From assembly GCA_019188255.1 (NCBI GenBank), contig JAETXT010000002.1:558001-622000 (forward strand): DNA of 64,000 nucleotides. The letters are read 5' to 3'. The position numbers and the translations under genes are program-made. Of the stretch, positions 45,547 through 55,500 are shown piece by piece. This DNA is from Verticillium longisporum. Taxonomy: Eukaryota > Ascomycota > Sordariomycetes > Glomerellales > Plectosphaerellaceae. Under the pieces are notes generated by a model. That model was not told the origin of the DNA. It worked only from the letters and a program-made list of their open reading frames with translations, and made no database searches. Numbering within the stretch: the stretch's first letter is position 1; each line of letters begins with the position of its first letter.

Positions 45547-46459
45547 CTAGGCGGTAGGGGCGTCCTTCTTCACCTCAGTCGCGGCAGCAGGGGCAGCGGC
45601 GGGTGCAGCAACAGGCGTAGCAGCGGGCGCGATAGCGGGAACTTCAGTTGGCTGCGCGACAGGCGCAGCAGCGGGGGCCGCAGCATCGACGGCGGGGGCG
45701 GCGTCGGTCTTGGCGGGCTCGTCGGGGGTGGCGGGGTTGACCACGACCTGAACGGCAGGCGAAGCGGCAGAAGTCGGGGCTGTGGATGCATGTCAGTCCT
45801 GGTCACCTTCAAGGTTTCGCATGGATCTTAGGCATACCAGGCTCAGCAGTCGTAGGGGGCGCCTCGCTGACAAGAGTCTTGGGCTCGGGCACCTCAGCAG
45901 CCTTGGCCGGCTCAGGGACGGCCGCCGCGGCGGCGGGAGCGGCAGGCTCGGCGACGGGAGCGGCAGCCGGGGCAGGGGCAGCGGGCTCAGCTTCGGAATG
46001 GTCAGTTCTAAGGCGGTCGAGAGGGTGTGCTTCAGGTCAACATACTGGCGGGAGCAGCGGCCGGGGCGACGTCGGTCTTTGTGGGGTCGGCGGCGTTGGT
46101 CTTGGTGACCTCCACAGGCGGGGCGGCCTCCGTCTTGGCGGGTGTGGCAGTCGACTCGGACTTCTGGTGCTTCTTGGAGAAGGCTTCCTTGAGGCGAGCC
46201 TTCAGGTTGTCCAAGGCGTGGAGAGCTGCAGAGTGTTAGCAAGCGGTGTGATTGGCAGTGAGCGAGTACAGCGAGCGAAGGACAGTATTGATGTTGCTTA
46301 TCGGGCAAGAGGCTCGTCTCGTAATGATACTGTGCGGACGGACATCATTGCAGAGAGCTGAGGTATCATGCCTAAACAGCAGGATCGGTCTGTCGCGTCT
46401 TCGACTACGCCGAGTTCGACTTTGGGATGGATAAGGGTGGACTTGCGAATGCCGGGCAT
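45547..46459 (-). CDS. Ala/Pro-rich low-complexity protein, 192 aa (short form)
   Basis: Exons 45547-45779, 45838-45990 and 46046-46225 are joined by 55-58-nt introns. The product opens with a basic amphipathic segment (LDNLKARLKEAFSKKHQKSE) followed by long Ala/Pro/Val/Glu stretches (PAAAPVAEPAAPAAAAAVPE), and ends EVKKDAPTA. The first coding exon is uncertain. A Met at 46459 in a strong context (CCCACC) with a GC-AG intron (donor GCAAGT, 46226-46446) gives MPGIPLHALDNLK exactly in frame, 192 aa in total. A leader intron probably ends at the TTCGCAG just upstream of that Met. There is no known domain. The likely state is disordered and cytosolic. Function is unknown. Confidence 0.6.
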
Positions 46460-46616
46460 GGTGGGCTGCGAAACAAGCGTATTTCGGGATAGTAAGTAGG
46501 GGCTGTGAAGCTATCGAGAGAGTGTCAGAAGTTGGTCGCCGGCACGAGTGCTCTGCAAAGGATGCTTGGGGGGGTGGAATGTAGGTGGTGGTGAGAACGA
46601 CGATAAGGCACACTGC

Positions 46617-47211
46617 ACAGTGACGACAGGAGAGACGTGACCTGATCGTGGCTCGCACGTCAAAGCAGCGTAGGCTTTGCAGTTTACACGAGCTGAAGGG
46701 GGGCTTACCTGGAGTACTGCTGGTGTCTAGCAACAGTAACTTGGCAGAGGGAAGCACGATGATGCAGAGAGAGTTGAGGCAGGAGATGAGGAACGGGAAG
46801 GCTCGAACAGGAGAAGAGGGGAAGAAGGGCGGACGAGAGGCAGCTGTCAGGGAAGTTCAAGCTTTGGTCCCCTGCTCCTGCCTGCCTCATACCCACCCGC
46901 ATCGATCGGTGACAGTGACGACAGGAGAGACGTGACCTGATCGTGGCTCGCACGTCAAAGCAGCGTAGGCTTTGCAGTTTACACGAGCTGAAGGGGGGCT
47001 TACCTGGAGTACTGCTGGTGTCTAGGAACAGTAACTTGGCAGAGGGAAGCACGATGATGCAGAGAGAGTTGAGGCAGGAGATGAGGAACGGGAAGGCTCG
47101 AACAGGAGAAGAGGGGAAGAAGGGCGGACGAGAGGCAGCTGTCAGGGAAGTTCAAGCTTTGGTCCCCTGCTCCTGCCTGCCTCATACCCACCCGCATCGA
47201 TCGGTGACAGT
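46617..47211. repeat. tandem direct duplication, 295-bp period, two copies
   Basis: 46617-46916 is repeated at 46912-47211 with one noticed difference (C versus G near 46730/47025). The pentamer ACAGT stands at both outer ends and at the junction, a microhomology signature. The unit covers the presumed leader exon and donor of the Ala/Pro-rich gene. The near identity implies a recent event or an assembly duplication. Confidence 0.9.
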
Positions 47212-47212
47212 C

Positions 47213-47294
47213 AGGCCAGGTCGGGGTCGGGGCCAGGTCGGGGTCAGGTCCAGGGTCCAAGGCCTGTCCAAACCTGTCCAAACCTGTCCGAGGC
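47213..47294. repeat. short minisatellite (CCAGGTCGGGGT and CCTGTCCAAA units)
   Basis: Two to three imperfect copies of a GGTCGGGG-type unit are followed by three copies of CCTGTCCAAA/CCTGTCCGAG, directly abutting the 295-bp duplication. Confidence 0.7.
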
Positions 47295-47789
47295 GATGAA
47301 GCGCCCTATCATGAAGCGCCTCTCGTCTCTAAAACAAGCTCAGCTGAGCCGTGCTTAATCAACCGGCTTATGACATGCAGCTAGCCACTTTCATTTCCCC
47401 CCGTTTCTCCTCCGGCCCCCGCCAATCTCCAATCTCGAAATGCCGTCATTCATCCGCCTAAGCCTCGCTGGAGCCACTCACGCTGGGACCTGGGGACGTT
47501 TGGGGGTCTGTTGGACGAGTGGCCGACCTGAACACCGCCTTAGCGACACCACATGGCGCCCGCCGCTGGGTCTCGACTGGCCTCTCAGTGGCCGGCGCCT
47601 AGACCGCTGCTCTGCTGATCCCTCGGGCTGCCGCACGAACGAGCTTCATCGGCGCGCGCTAGCCGGCTTTAGCGACACAGTACGGAAATGTCACAATTCA
47701 GTACCACAACACCATGCCAAGCATCGCCGACCACATTGGTTCAGATGATAGTATGGACAGCTCAATCTGCCATTCAATGTAGTGTGGTA

Positions 47790-49074
47790 TCAAAGTGCAA
47801 TCCGCTGCTCCAGCCATTCCCGCACCACCGCGTTCCCCCTTGCGCCCAACTCGTGAGGGCTGCCGTCACCGACATCAACCACCTTGACCCGCGCCTCCAT
47901 CTCCCCCTCGGCGTCGAAATCCTCGTCCCACTTCATGCGTTCTTTCAACTCCAGCTTCTCCATGCTCCGCCGCATGAGCCCCGCCAGCTCCTCCGCCTGC
48001 GCCTCGAACTGATTGCCCTTTGCCTTGCGCCTACGCACGCTTGTCGTCTTTCGCTTCGCAGTGGAGGAAGTGGTCGCAGCAGCAACGACAGCTGCGTCGT
48101 GCACGAGCAAGGTCGAGGGGATCCCCAGCGTCGATTTCCGCGGCGGGAACACCAGCGCGCTGCGCCTCGGCACCTTGGTCACGCTCGCAGGCATCAAATC
48201 TGCCGCCGACCCCTCGAGCCCCAGCGCCGCCATCCTGTCGACGGGCCCCGCAACGGCGACCGTCTGCGTGAACGACGGCGGGATCTCGAGGCCCGCCGTC
48301 TGGAAGAAGAGACTCGGGCTCGCGAACGCGTCGAACAGCGACACCGGCGCACCGAACAGGTCGGGCATGGCATCCCGCAGGACGCGCAGTGCCGAGCCCT
48401 CTTCGGGCGGTGGCACGGGCGTCGTCTTGCCGCGGTAGGTCGTTGGCTTGTTGAGCTTGTGGTCCGGCAGAAACATGGTCCAGTTGTAGACGCCGTTGTA
48501 GGCAGCGAAGCCGCGGACGGCGGTGGGCTCATGCTTGTGAGACTCTGTCAGGGCGAGGGCGGCGGCGAGCGTGGCGCCGAGGTACGTGCCGTGAAGGTAG
48601 ATGGCGCGGCGCGCCTGGTTCTCCGGGCGGAGGTTCTCGAGGAGCCAGCTGTAGGCGAAGAGAACATCGTGGAGCGGGGTCGGCCAGTGCAGGGGCGCCT
48701 TGAACTCGTCTTGGGTCGATGGCTCGGTATGGGAGCTCGTCAGGGAGGAAGGTCCGGTCCAGCGGTAGTTGATGACAGCGGTGGGAAAAGGGGCAAGAAA
48801 GTCGGGGAGATGGGGGTCTGCGCCGGGTATCGGGGCAAAAGGCGGAAGATGGACGACCAAGGGGACTGTAGACGGTATGTGAGATGTATTGTGGAGGCTG
48901 TGAAGAATGTCAGTGGCGACAAACGGCGAGGCATAAGATAGCTGACGAACTCACTCAATGGTGATGCTGCCTGAGGAGCGGCAAGGCACCTCAACGCGGT
49001 AGACATCACTTGAGAAGCATCTTCGCTGAGGGGGCCGATGGCTGCGTGTGGGAAATCGCAGAAGCCTCGGCCAT
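47790..49074 (-). CDS. alpha/beta-hydrolase-fold protein lacking a GxSxG elbow
   Basis: Large exon 47790-48897 encodes VPLVVHLPPFAPIPGA, FPTAVINYRW, HWPTPLHDVLFAYSWLLENL and a predicted elbow region YLHGTYLGATLAAALALTE, the layout of fungal esterase-like alpha/beta-hydrolase proteins. The residues at the elbow read G-T-Y-L-G, so the normal Ser nucleophile is absent. The first exon (48955 back to Met 49074) contributes YRVEVPCRSSGSIT and joins in phase across a 57-nt intron. From the Met, its frame is off by two bases; adding two to the G5 run at 49030-49034 would give an in-frame, Arg-rich N-terminus (about 409 aa). A nuclear-type basic segment (TAKRKTTSVRRRKAKG) lies in the C-terminal half. 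It may be a non-catalytic scaffold. The 5' end is uncertain. Confidence 0.65.
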
Positions 49075-49756
49075 TGTGACTTCATGCCCGGGGCCTAGAG
49101 TATGCCTCGCGGTGATCGAGGATCATTGGAGCTCATGAGACGCGAGATGAGACGAGAAAGGGTTGCGACGAAGACACAGATGGAGATTGCCTGCTATCGT
49201 AATCGCAATCGCGTTTTGGCACGGCCACGGCAAAGGACAGAGACCATGTATGGCTGATGCTGCAGCAGCACCACCAATCAGAAGACCCTGGTGGTGCTTC
49301 CTGCCTGGTCATCCCACTCGTGTGCGGGCCTTGGCAGGAGCACCCCAGTCACGAGCTCCAAAAGCGGCGACGTCATGGCATTTCCCCCCTTCGCATCGCA
49401 GTAGCTTCGCGCTTCGCTCGTCCCTGCCTCGCCCCTAGCACAAACACGGCCTTAGCCTCGACGCGAGGAAATGCCTTCCAGCCCTCAGATGGCGGGTTTG
49501 CTATGCATTTCATTTTCATCTTCCTTCTCCTCAGCCTGGACAGTTTTGCCCCGAGGAACCCGTTGAAACGACTGCACTCATAACTTACATGCCTTGACAC
49601 CAGTTGCATTGCTTCGAATACTTGTTTGTTCTTACGATCCTCGAGTTTGGGGTCCAACTACGCCATCCCGAGGGGTGGATCGTGGTATCACGATAATGAC
49701 GCTCTCACGAAGACAGCTTTAAATATTTCAACGCCCTCAACAATACCGTCATCGCC
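49075..49756. promoter_or_regulatory. divergent promoter region 49075-49756
   Basis: Spacer between the alpha/beta-hydrolase-fold gene (minus) and the TOK1-like channel (plus). No coding sequence is supported. Confidence 0.4.
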
Positions 49757-51876
49757 ATGAACGACGCCGACCTAGATGCGAGTATCGAGGACCATGTTAA
49801 TGAGTACCAGGGAGAGAAGAGCCAGAGCCAAGTCCACAGTAACGATCAGAGTCAGGAGCAGCAGGACGAGGTGCGGTTCGAGAATGATGGCTTTCATATG
49901 ACTCCAAGGTACCACCTTTCATTCTTGTCTCCCCTGCCATCACAGCATACAGGGGCGCTCTTGTTCTCGTCTACGAGACTGACAGGTCCAGCCGCTGGTG
50001 GTTTGCTTCCTCGGCATTTCCCATGATCGCGGGCACCTTGGGTCCCGTTGCCTCCGCCTTCAGCATCTGCGCCCTCGTCCGCTCATGGCGACAACACAGA
50101 CCTCCAGGCACCTCGATCAGCGATGCCAAATTCATAGCCGATCCAGAATGGCTCCTCATCATCAATGCGATCCAGCTCGCCACCGCCATCACCTCCAACC
50201 TCTTCCTGCTTCTCAATATGGCCCGCCGCGTCCGCTTCTCCATCGCCCAGCCCATCACCATCATCGGCTGGTACATCTCCGCCTTCACCCTTATGGCCCT
50301 CCTAGCCACGGCCGCCGGGCCTTTGCAGCTTCAGCCGAGCCACGAGTACATTTGGTCCCAGGCCTTCTTCTACGGTCTCAATGCGGCCGTCCTCTACTTT
50401 GTCACCGCCTCCCTCATGGTCGTCACCTTTTACGGCGCCCATACTCGCCGCTACCCGAAGGACTTCCAGCTCACCGCTAGCCAGCGCACCCTCATGCTGC
50501 AGACCATTGCGTACCTGTTCTATCTGCTCATCGGTGCTCTCGTGTTTGCCGAGATTGAGGGCTGGATCTACCTCGACGCTGTGTATTGGGCCAACACGAC
50601 CCTCTTCACTATCGGCTACGGCGACTACTCCCCAAGTTCCACCCTTGCCCGCGCTCTCCTCATTCCATATGCCCTCATTGGCATCGTCACCCTCGGTCTG
50701 CTTATCGGCTCCATTCGCTCCATGGTTCTTGAGCGAGGTCGTCGCCGTCTCGACGCTCGCATGGTTGAGAAGCGTCGCCGCACCCTCATCCGCAAAATGA
50801 CCAAACGCGGCTCTGACGTGCTCGTGCCCATCGACAATGCCAAGTCGCCCGTGCGTCCATCGACCTCACACTCGTCAGAGTCTGATTCTGAATATAACCG
50901 CCGTAAGCACGAGTTTTCTCTGATGCGCAGGATTCAGCATGAGGCTACCACGCGCCGTCGATGGATGGCTCTCATCATCTCCCTCTCGGCCTGGCTCGCC
51001 CTCTGGCTCCTCGGTGCCCTCATCTTCCACGCCTGTGAGAAGCCATATCAGCCCTGGGACTACTTTGATGCCTTTTACTTTTCTTTCATTTCTCTGATTA
51101 CAATCGGCTACGGCGACTTGTCCCTCGTGTCGAACGCTGGCCGCGTCTTTCATGTCGTCTGGACGCTTCTTGCCCTCCCAACCACAACCGTCATGATCTC
51201 CAACGCCGGCGACACTGTTGTCCTCGCTGTCAAGAATGCCGTTCTCGAGCTCGGAAACGTCACCATTCTCCCCGGCGAGCGCGGGTTCAAGGAAGACCTT
51301 GCGGCCGTCGTTCATCGCTTCTCTCTTGGCATTGTTTCTTCCGACAAGGCACCGGCCGACCACGATGCAGAGGACGAGACGCACGCTTTCCCCAAAGAGT
51401 TCTCTCACGCTGTGCATCGCAACACGTCCTCGCTGGCCGCCATGGATGGCAGCGACGGAGACGACGCTGCCGCAGCGTCAGAGTACCACTTTCATCTCAT
51501 CCAGGTCGTCCCCACCGTTTCGACTGCTCTCACAGAGCCCAGCCAGCGACGCTACACGTTTGCCGAGTGGGCCACTTTTCTTCAGCTGCTCGGCGAGGAC
51601 GAGGCAGACGCATCAACGCACTGTCGCGCGGAACCCCACGAGCACAAGAGACGGAAGCGCAGGCCAGTGAGGGTCGGAACAGGTGAGACAAAGGCACCGG
51701 GCCCTGACTTGAATTCGGGAGATATGTGGTCTTGGGTTGGTAGCCGGAGCCCGCTCATGGGCAGCCAGGAGGAGAGCGAGTGGCTGCTGAAGAAGTTGAC
51801 GCAGAAACTGCAGGATGAATTGAAGAGGGCACGGGTCACGGCTCAAGCTGGCCCAGAGTGGGATGAGGTTGTCTAA
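49757..51876 (+). CDS. TOK1: TOK1-type outward-rectifying two-pore K+ channel
   Basis: Plasma-membrane potassium channel with two pore loops in one chain, the fungal TOK family (eight transmembrane helices in total). Exons are 49757-49908 and 49986-51876 (77-nt intron); 680 aa. An acidic, Gln-rich N-terminal tail is followed by SRWWFASSAFPMIAGTLG and three more helices, a first pore with filter TIGYGD (TTLFTIGYGDYSPSS), a basic cytosolic loop, then helices and the second pore TIGYGD (SLITIGYGDLSLVS) and a final helix (LALPTTTVMISNAGDTVVLA). Both selectivity filters are intact. The C-terminal tail is about 200 residues, polar and charged. Frame is unbroken. TOK1 channels release K+ on depolarisation and set membrane potential. 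Confidence 0.95.
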
Positions 51877-52506
51877 TAACCCGTGCGTGACTGTTTCTGG
51901 CGTTTTCTTTTTGCGCATGGAGTTTGGTTAGGCTGAATACCCTGTTCGGCGCTGGGCTTTTCTGTATTTCAGGAAGACGCAATGCGGTCATCCGTTTATC
52001 ACGACACAGATATCACGAAGATTCAGAAGTAGTGAAACAAATGAAGACAATGCTATTCGCTTGATTATGCAATCCAGCAACCGCTGTAGGGATGCCAGAA
52101 AGATGCTGGACCATCTACTTTTCTAATCAGTTCTACAAGTAGCAATACATGCTGGGTACATCTAATTCGTACACTCCGGTATTACACAAGGGCCTTTTTC
52201 ATCCATACAAAGCCCGTCATGACCACTCCACACCGATTGTCTTTGGGTCGAGGAAAGGCAGAGTGCAGCAGAACAGGACAGCTACACCCGCGCCACGACG
52301 GCCAACCGCCTGCCAGCCCGCGAGAGGACCTCAACGACGACAGCGACGAGCTGGACGCACGCGACGACGGCGCGGACAAGCATGACGAGGAAGACGCGCT
52401 CGATGAGCGCGACGACAGCCCTCACGCCCATGCCGGCGCCCACGCGCAGCGCGCCGCCGGGAAGCATGCCGACGGCAAGGCCGGTCGTGACGCCCGCCAC
52501 GGCGAG
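51877..52506. other. convergent 3' flanks 51877-52506
   Basis: Ends of the TOK1-like gene (plus) and NOT4 (minus). No supported gene; the frames here are GC-rich shadows. Confidence 0.4.
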
Positions 52507-55500
52507 TCACCTTCCCGCCGGCAGCAGGAGGCGGCGGTTGCGCTTGATGACCTGGTTGAGGCCCTTTTCAAGGCGTTCTGTCTCCTTGCGCGCGAGCTGC
52601 AGCGCCGTCTCGGCCTCTTCGACGCTCATGAGGGACATGCCGTTAAGGGGCGGTAACTTGGTCGAGTACTGCTGCGGGCCGCCGGGGCCGGCCGTGGCCG
52701 TGGCGACACCGTCGGGACCGCTGCCGTAGCCCACACCATGAGGTTGGTGCGGGTGGTGGTGGTGCGGGTGCGCCGAATCGAGGCCGCCAAAGGGAGTCTC
52801 GTCTTCGGGCACGTCGCGGAGGCCGCCGGTGCCGCTCTCGGCCGAGTAGATGCCTGCGCCAGCGGCGGCGTCGGGGCCGTAGATCCAGGGCGCCAGCGTG
52901 TTGAGGCTTGCGGCGGCGACATCGCGCTTGGTGCCCGTCAACTGGAATTCCTGGGCATTGTTGTTCGCGTTGCCGTGCGACTTCCAGTTGCTGGCGAAAC
53001 CTAGGTTTGCGGTGCCAAGGTTCAGGCGCGGCAGCACAAATTGGTTGATGTAGCTGATGGCCTCCTCGCGCTGCAGCTTGTTGACGGGGTCATCGGCGAA
53101 GAGGCGCTGCTGCTGCGAGGGCGGGGGCGGGAAGAAAGACGGAACCCCGTTGGGCACCGCGCGCCCCTTAATGAGAGAGAAGCCGCCGCCTCGGGGGAAG
53201 TGACGGGGCGCGACGAACGCGTCAGGCTCGTCCGTCATCAGGGCGACACGCTTTTGGTAGAAGAGGTAGTTCTGTTCCTCTTGCTCCGTCAAGTGACGCA
53301 GGCAGTCGCCGTTGGGTGTGATGAGGACCCGATGGCCATCGATCACCTTGCGAACCGGTTTTCCAGAAAGAAGCTTCGCATGATCCTTCTCCGTCACAAT
53401 ACTCTTAGTCGAAGGAGGGGGGTTGTTGGTGTCAGCAGCGGCGGCGGCAGCACGGTCACCGCCGCGGTTGCTCTGGTCGTTGACAGGCTTCAACAGCTGC
53501 AGCATATCAGCCGCAAAAGACATGCCGCTGCTGACAAGCTCATTAAAGACATACTCTGGGGTTGTCTTGGGATTCTCGCCAGCATCCTTCGACTCCTCGG
53601 CAGCGGGAGCAGCGGGCTCTGGTGAGACAGGTTTTGGCGTGTTCTTCGGCGACGGCGCAACGGCCTTCTCCTTTCCTTTCCCCTTGTCCTGGGAAGCGTT
53701 GGCCGTGTTACCAGCCTTGGCTTTCTGGTCCTGCTTGTCACTCTCCGACCTCTTAGGAGCAACTGGGGTGTTGTCAGTCTCCTCCGTCTTGGATTCGGCA
53801 GCAGTAGTCGCTAGTGCTGCCGTAGCTGCCGAAGCCTTCCTCTCTGTGATTTTGGCGGGCTTCTTCTTCTTGACCTTCTTCTTGCGGCCTAGGATGGGCG
53901 CATGCTCCTCGGGCTCCGCAGGTTTCGCAGCCTCGACGATTGCAGCAACCTTATTGGCTTCCTTGCGCGCCTTGCGCTGTTGGCTCTTGGTATTGGTCCG
54001 GACAGGAGCGGAACCAATCCTTGAGGGCGGTGGGGAGCTGGTGCGAGAGACAGAGATGGACGTGGACACCACTGAGGCGGTATCACTAATATCGTGACTT
54101 CCAGGCGTGTCAGGGCGGTGGACGCCAGACAGAGCCCGGGCTGCTGCGTTCAGTGTGCCGCTCATAGGTAGAGTGGGTGGCACTTCCGCCTTTGGCGTGT
54201 TCACCACACGCAGGGTCTTGGGTGCTGCCTTGACACTTGGGGATGAGACACTGGCGGCTGATGGCGGCGGCAAGGCTGGAAATGCAGCCGAATCAGCCTT
54301 ATCAGAGGAGGAGACGGTTGAGGCTTCTGCTGATGTCTTTGCCTGGGCAGCTTTCACGGCTGCGGCAATGTTCAGAACAGGCGCTGGCTTGGAATCGGCA
54401 GCCTTAGACGTAGGCTTGATGGGCGATTTGGCGAGCGACTTCAAAGACTCATTTACCTTGGAAGGCGTCGACGGAACTGGCTCCATCTGGGCTTTCGGCT
54501 CAGAAGACGCCTTGGTCTCCTTCGTTTCTGTCTGAGGCTTTTTGCTGGGTGTCACCGCCGTTTTGGGCGTGAGAACTGCTGGCACGGCCGGGGCGATCGT
54601 CTTGGGTGCTGGGCTCTTGACAGCATCTAGGGCTGGGAAGTCCTCTTCTTGCAGGAGCTTCTTTGACCGAAGAGCTGGCGAAGACGCGGCAATATCCTTG
54701 GATAAACCACTCTCAACTGCCAATGCCTTGATACTTTTCTTCGCCTCGGAGCCGGGCACCTTCTTGCGAGGGGTCTGGTCCGGTGTGACTGAGCCAACAA
54801 CACTCGCAAGTGTTTGCGTTTTGGATGCCGTAGGGGTTGGGACACGCGCGGGCTGCTGAAGCATCGCAGAAACTACAGGCGCCGCGAGCGGGGTGCGAAT
54901 GGCGGGTGATGGGTGTCTGTGGGATAGACCCAGGCCTGGCGGCGGACCAGGGGTGGCTGTAGCGGCGCGCGATGATCCGAATCCTTGGATGAACAAGTTC
55001 GTATCCAAGGGATCGTCCGAGACCAACGCGTCAACGGAGCTCGATGCTTCGTCAAGCGAAGGAAGTTCATCATCTACAGTCCAGGTCAGCAACGTCGCCA
55101 AAATTGTGATGCAAGCTACCAAAGCCATCCCGCAGGAGGCAACGCGACGGTTCCCAGAGACAGAGCACAGAAAGGACGAGCTAGATACATGTCTGCTTGG
55201 TCCGCAAAGATCAAGTCACAGCTCCATCATCGTCTTCCCATGTCCGCCTCCGCGAAAGATCAAATGAAAGCACGAGGTGGACAAAGAGTGTGGGCAAGTT
55301 GCTATATTTGACCATGCTCCTCTTCCATCCTCGGCCGAGAATGGTCTGTGGAGTTAACGTACATTGGAGCATGTGGAAGACGATGATAGCTTGCCTGAAA
55401 TGACACTCGCGCCCCAAGCTTTGCGAGAAGGTTCGCCCGGAAAAGAAAGACGGGGTTCAGAGCCGACCAGATGGTCAGCTACGGGCCCCTCATGCCAACC

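Larger units (their letters stand above)
46460..47789. promoter_or_regulatory. leader/promoter of the Ala/Pro-rich gene and convergent spacer
   Basis: Contains the tandem duplication 46617-47211. Each copy carries, on the minus strand, a CTCCAG|GTAAGC splice donor consistent with a 5' untranslated exon. Beyond the duplication come short direct repeats and GC-rich spacer. No supported coding sequence; the frames of 95 and 118 codons on the plus strand are products of the duplication. Confidence 0.5.

Noticed and set aside
46648..47299. Two nearly identical plus-strand frames (95 and 118 codons)
   Set aside because: They arise from the 295-bp duplication and lie antisense to the leader of the Ala/Pro-rich gene; no independent evidence of coding.
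47688..48941. A 417-codon plus-strand frame
   Set aside because: Antisense of the alpha/beta-hydrolase-fold gene, whose minus-strand product has conserved fold motifs.
52507..55128. Treating this as a separate gene beginning at Met 55128
   Set aside because: The first residues (ALVACITILATLLTW) come from an intron end; a branch-like CTGAC and acceptor at 55074 join the rest in frame to NOT4. RNA evidence could reverse this.
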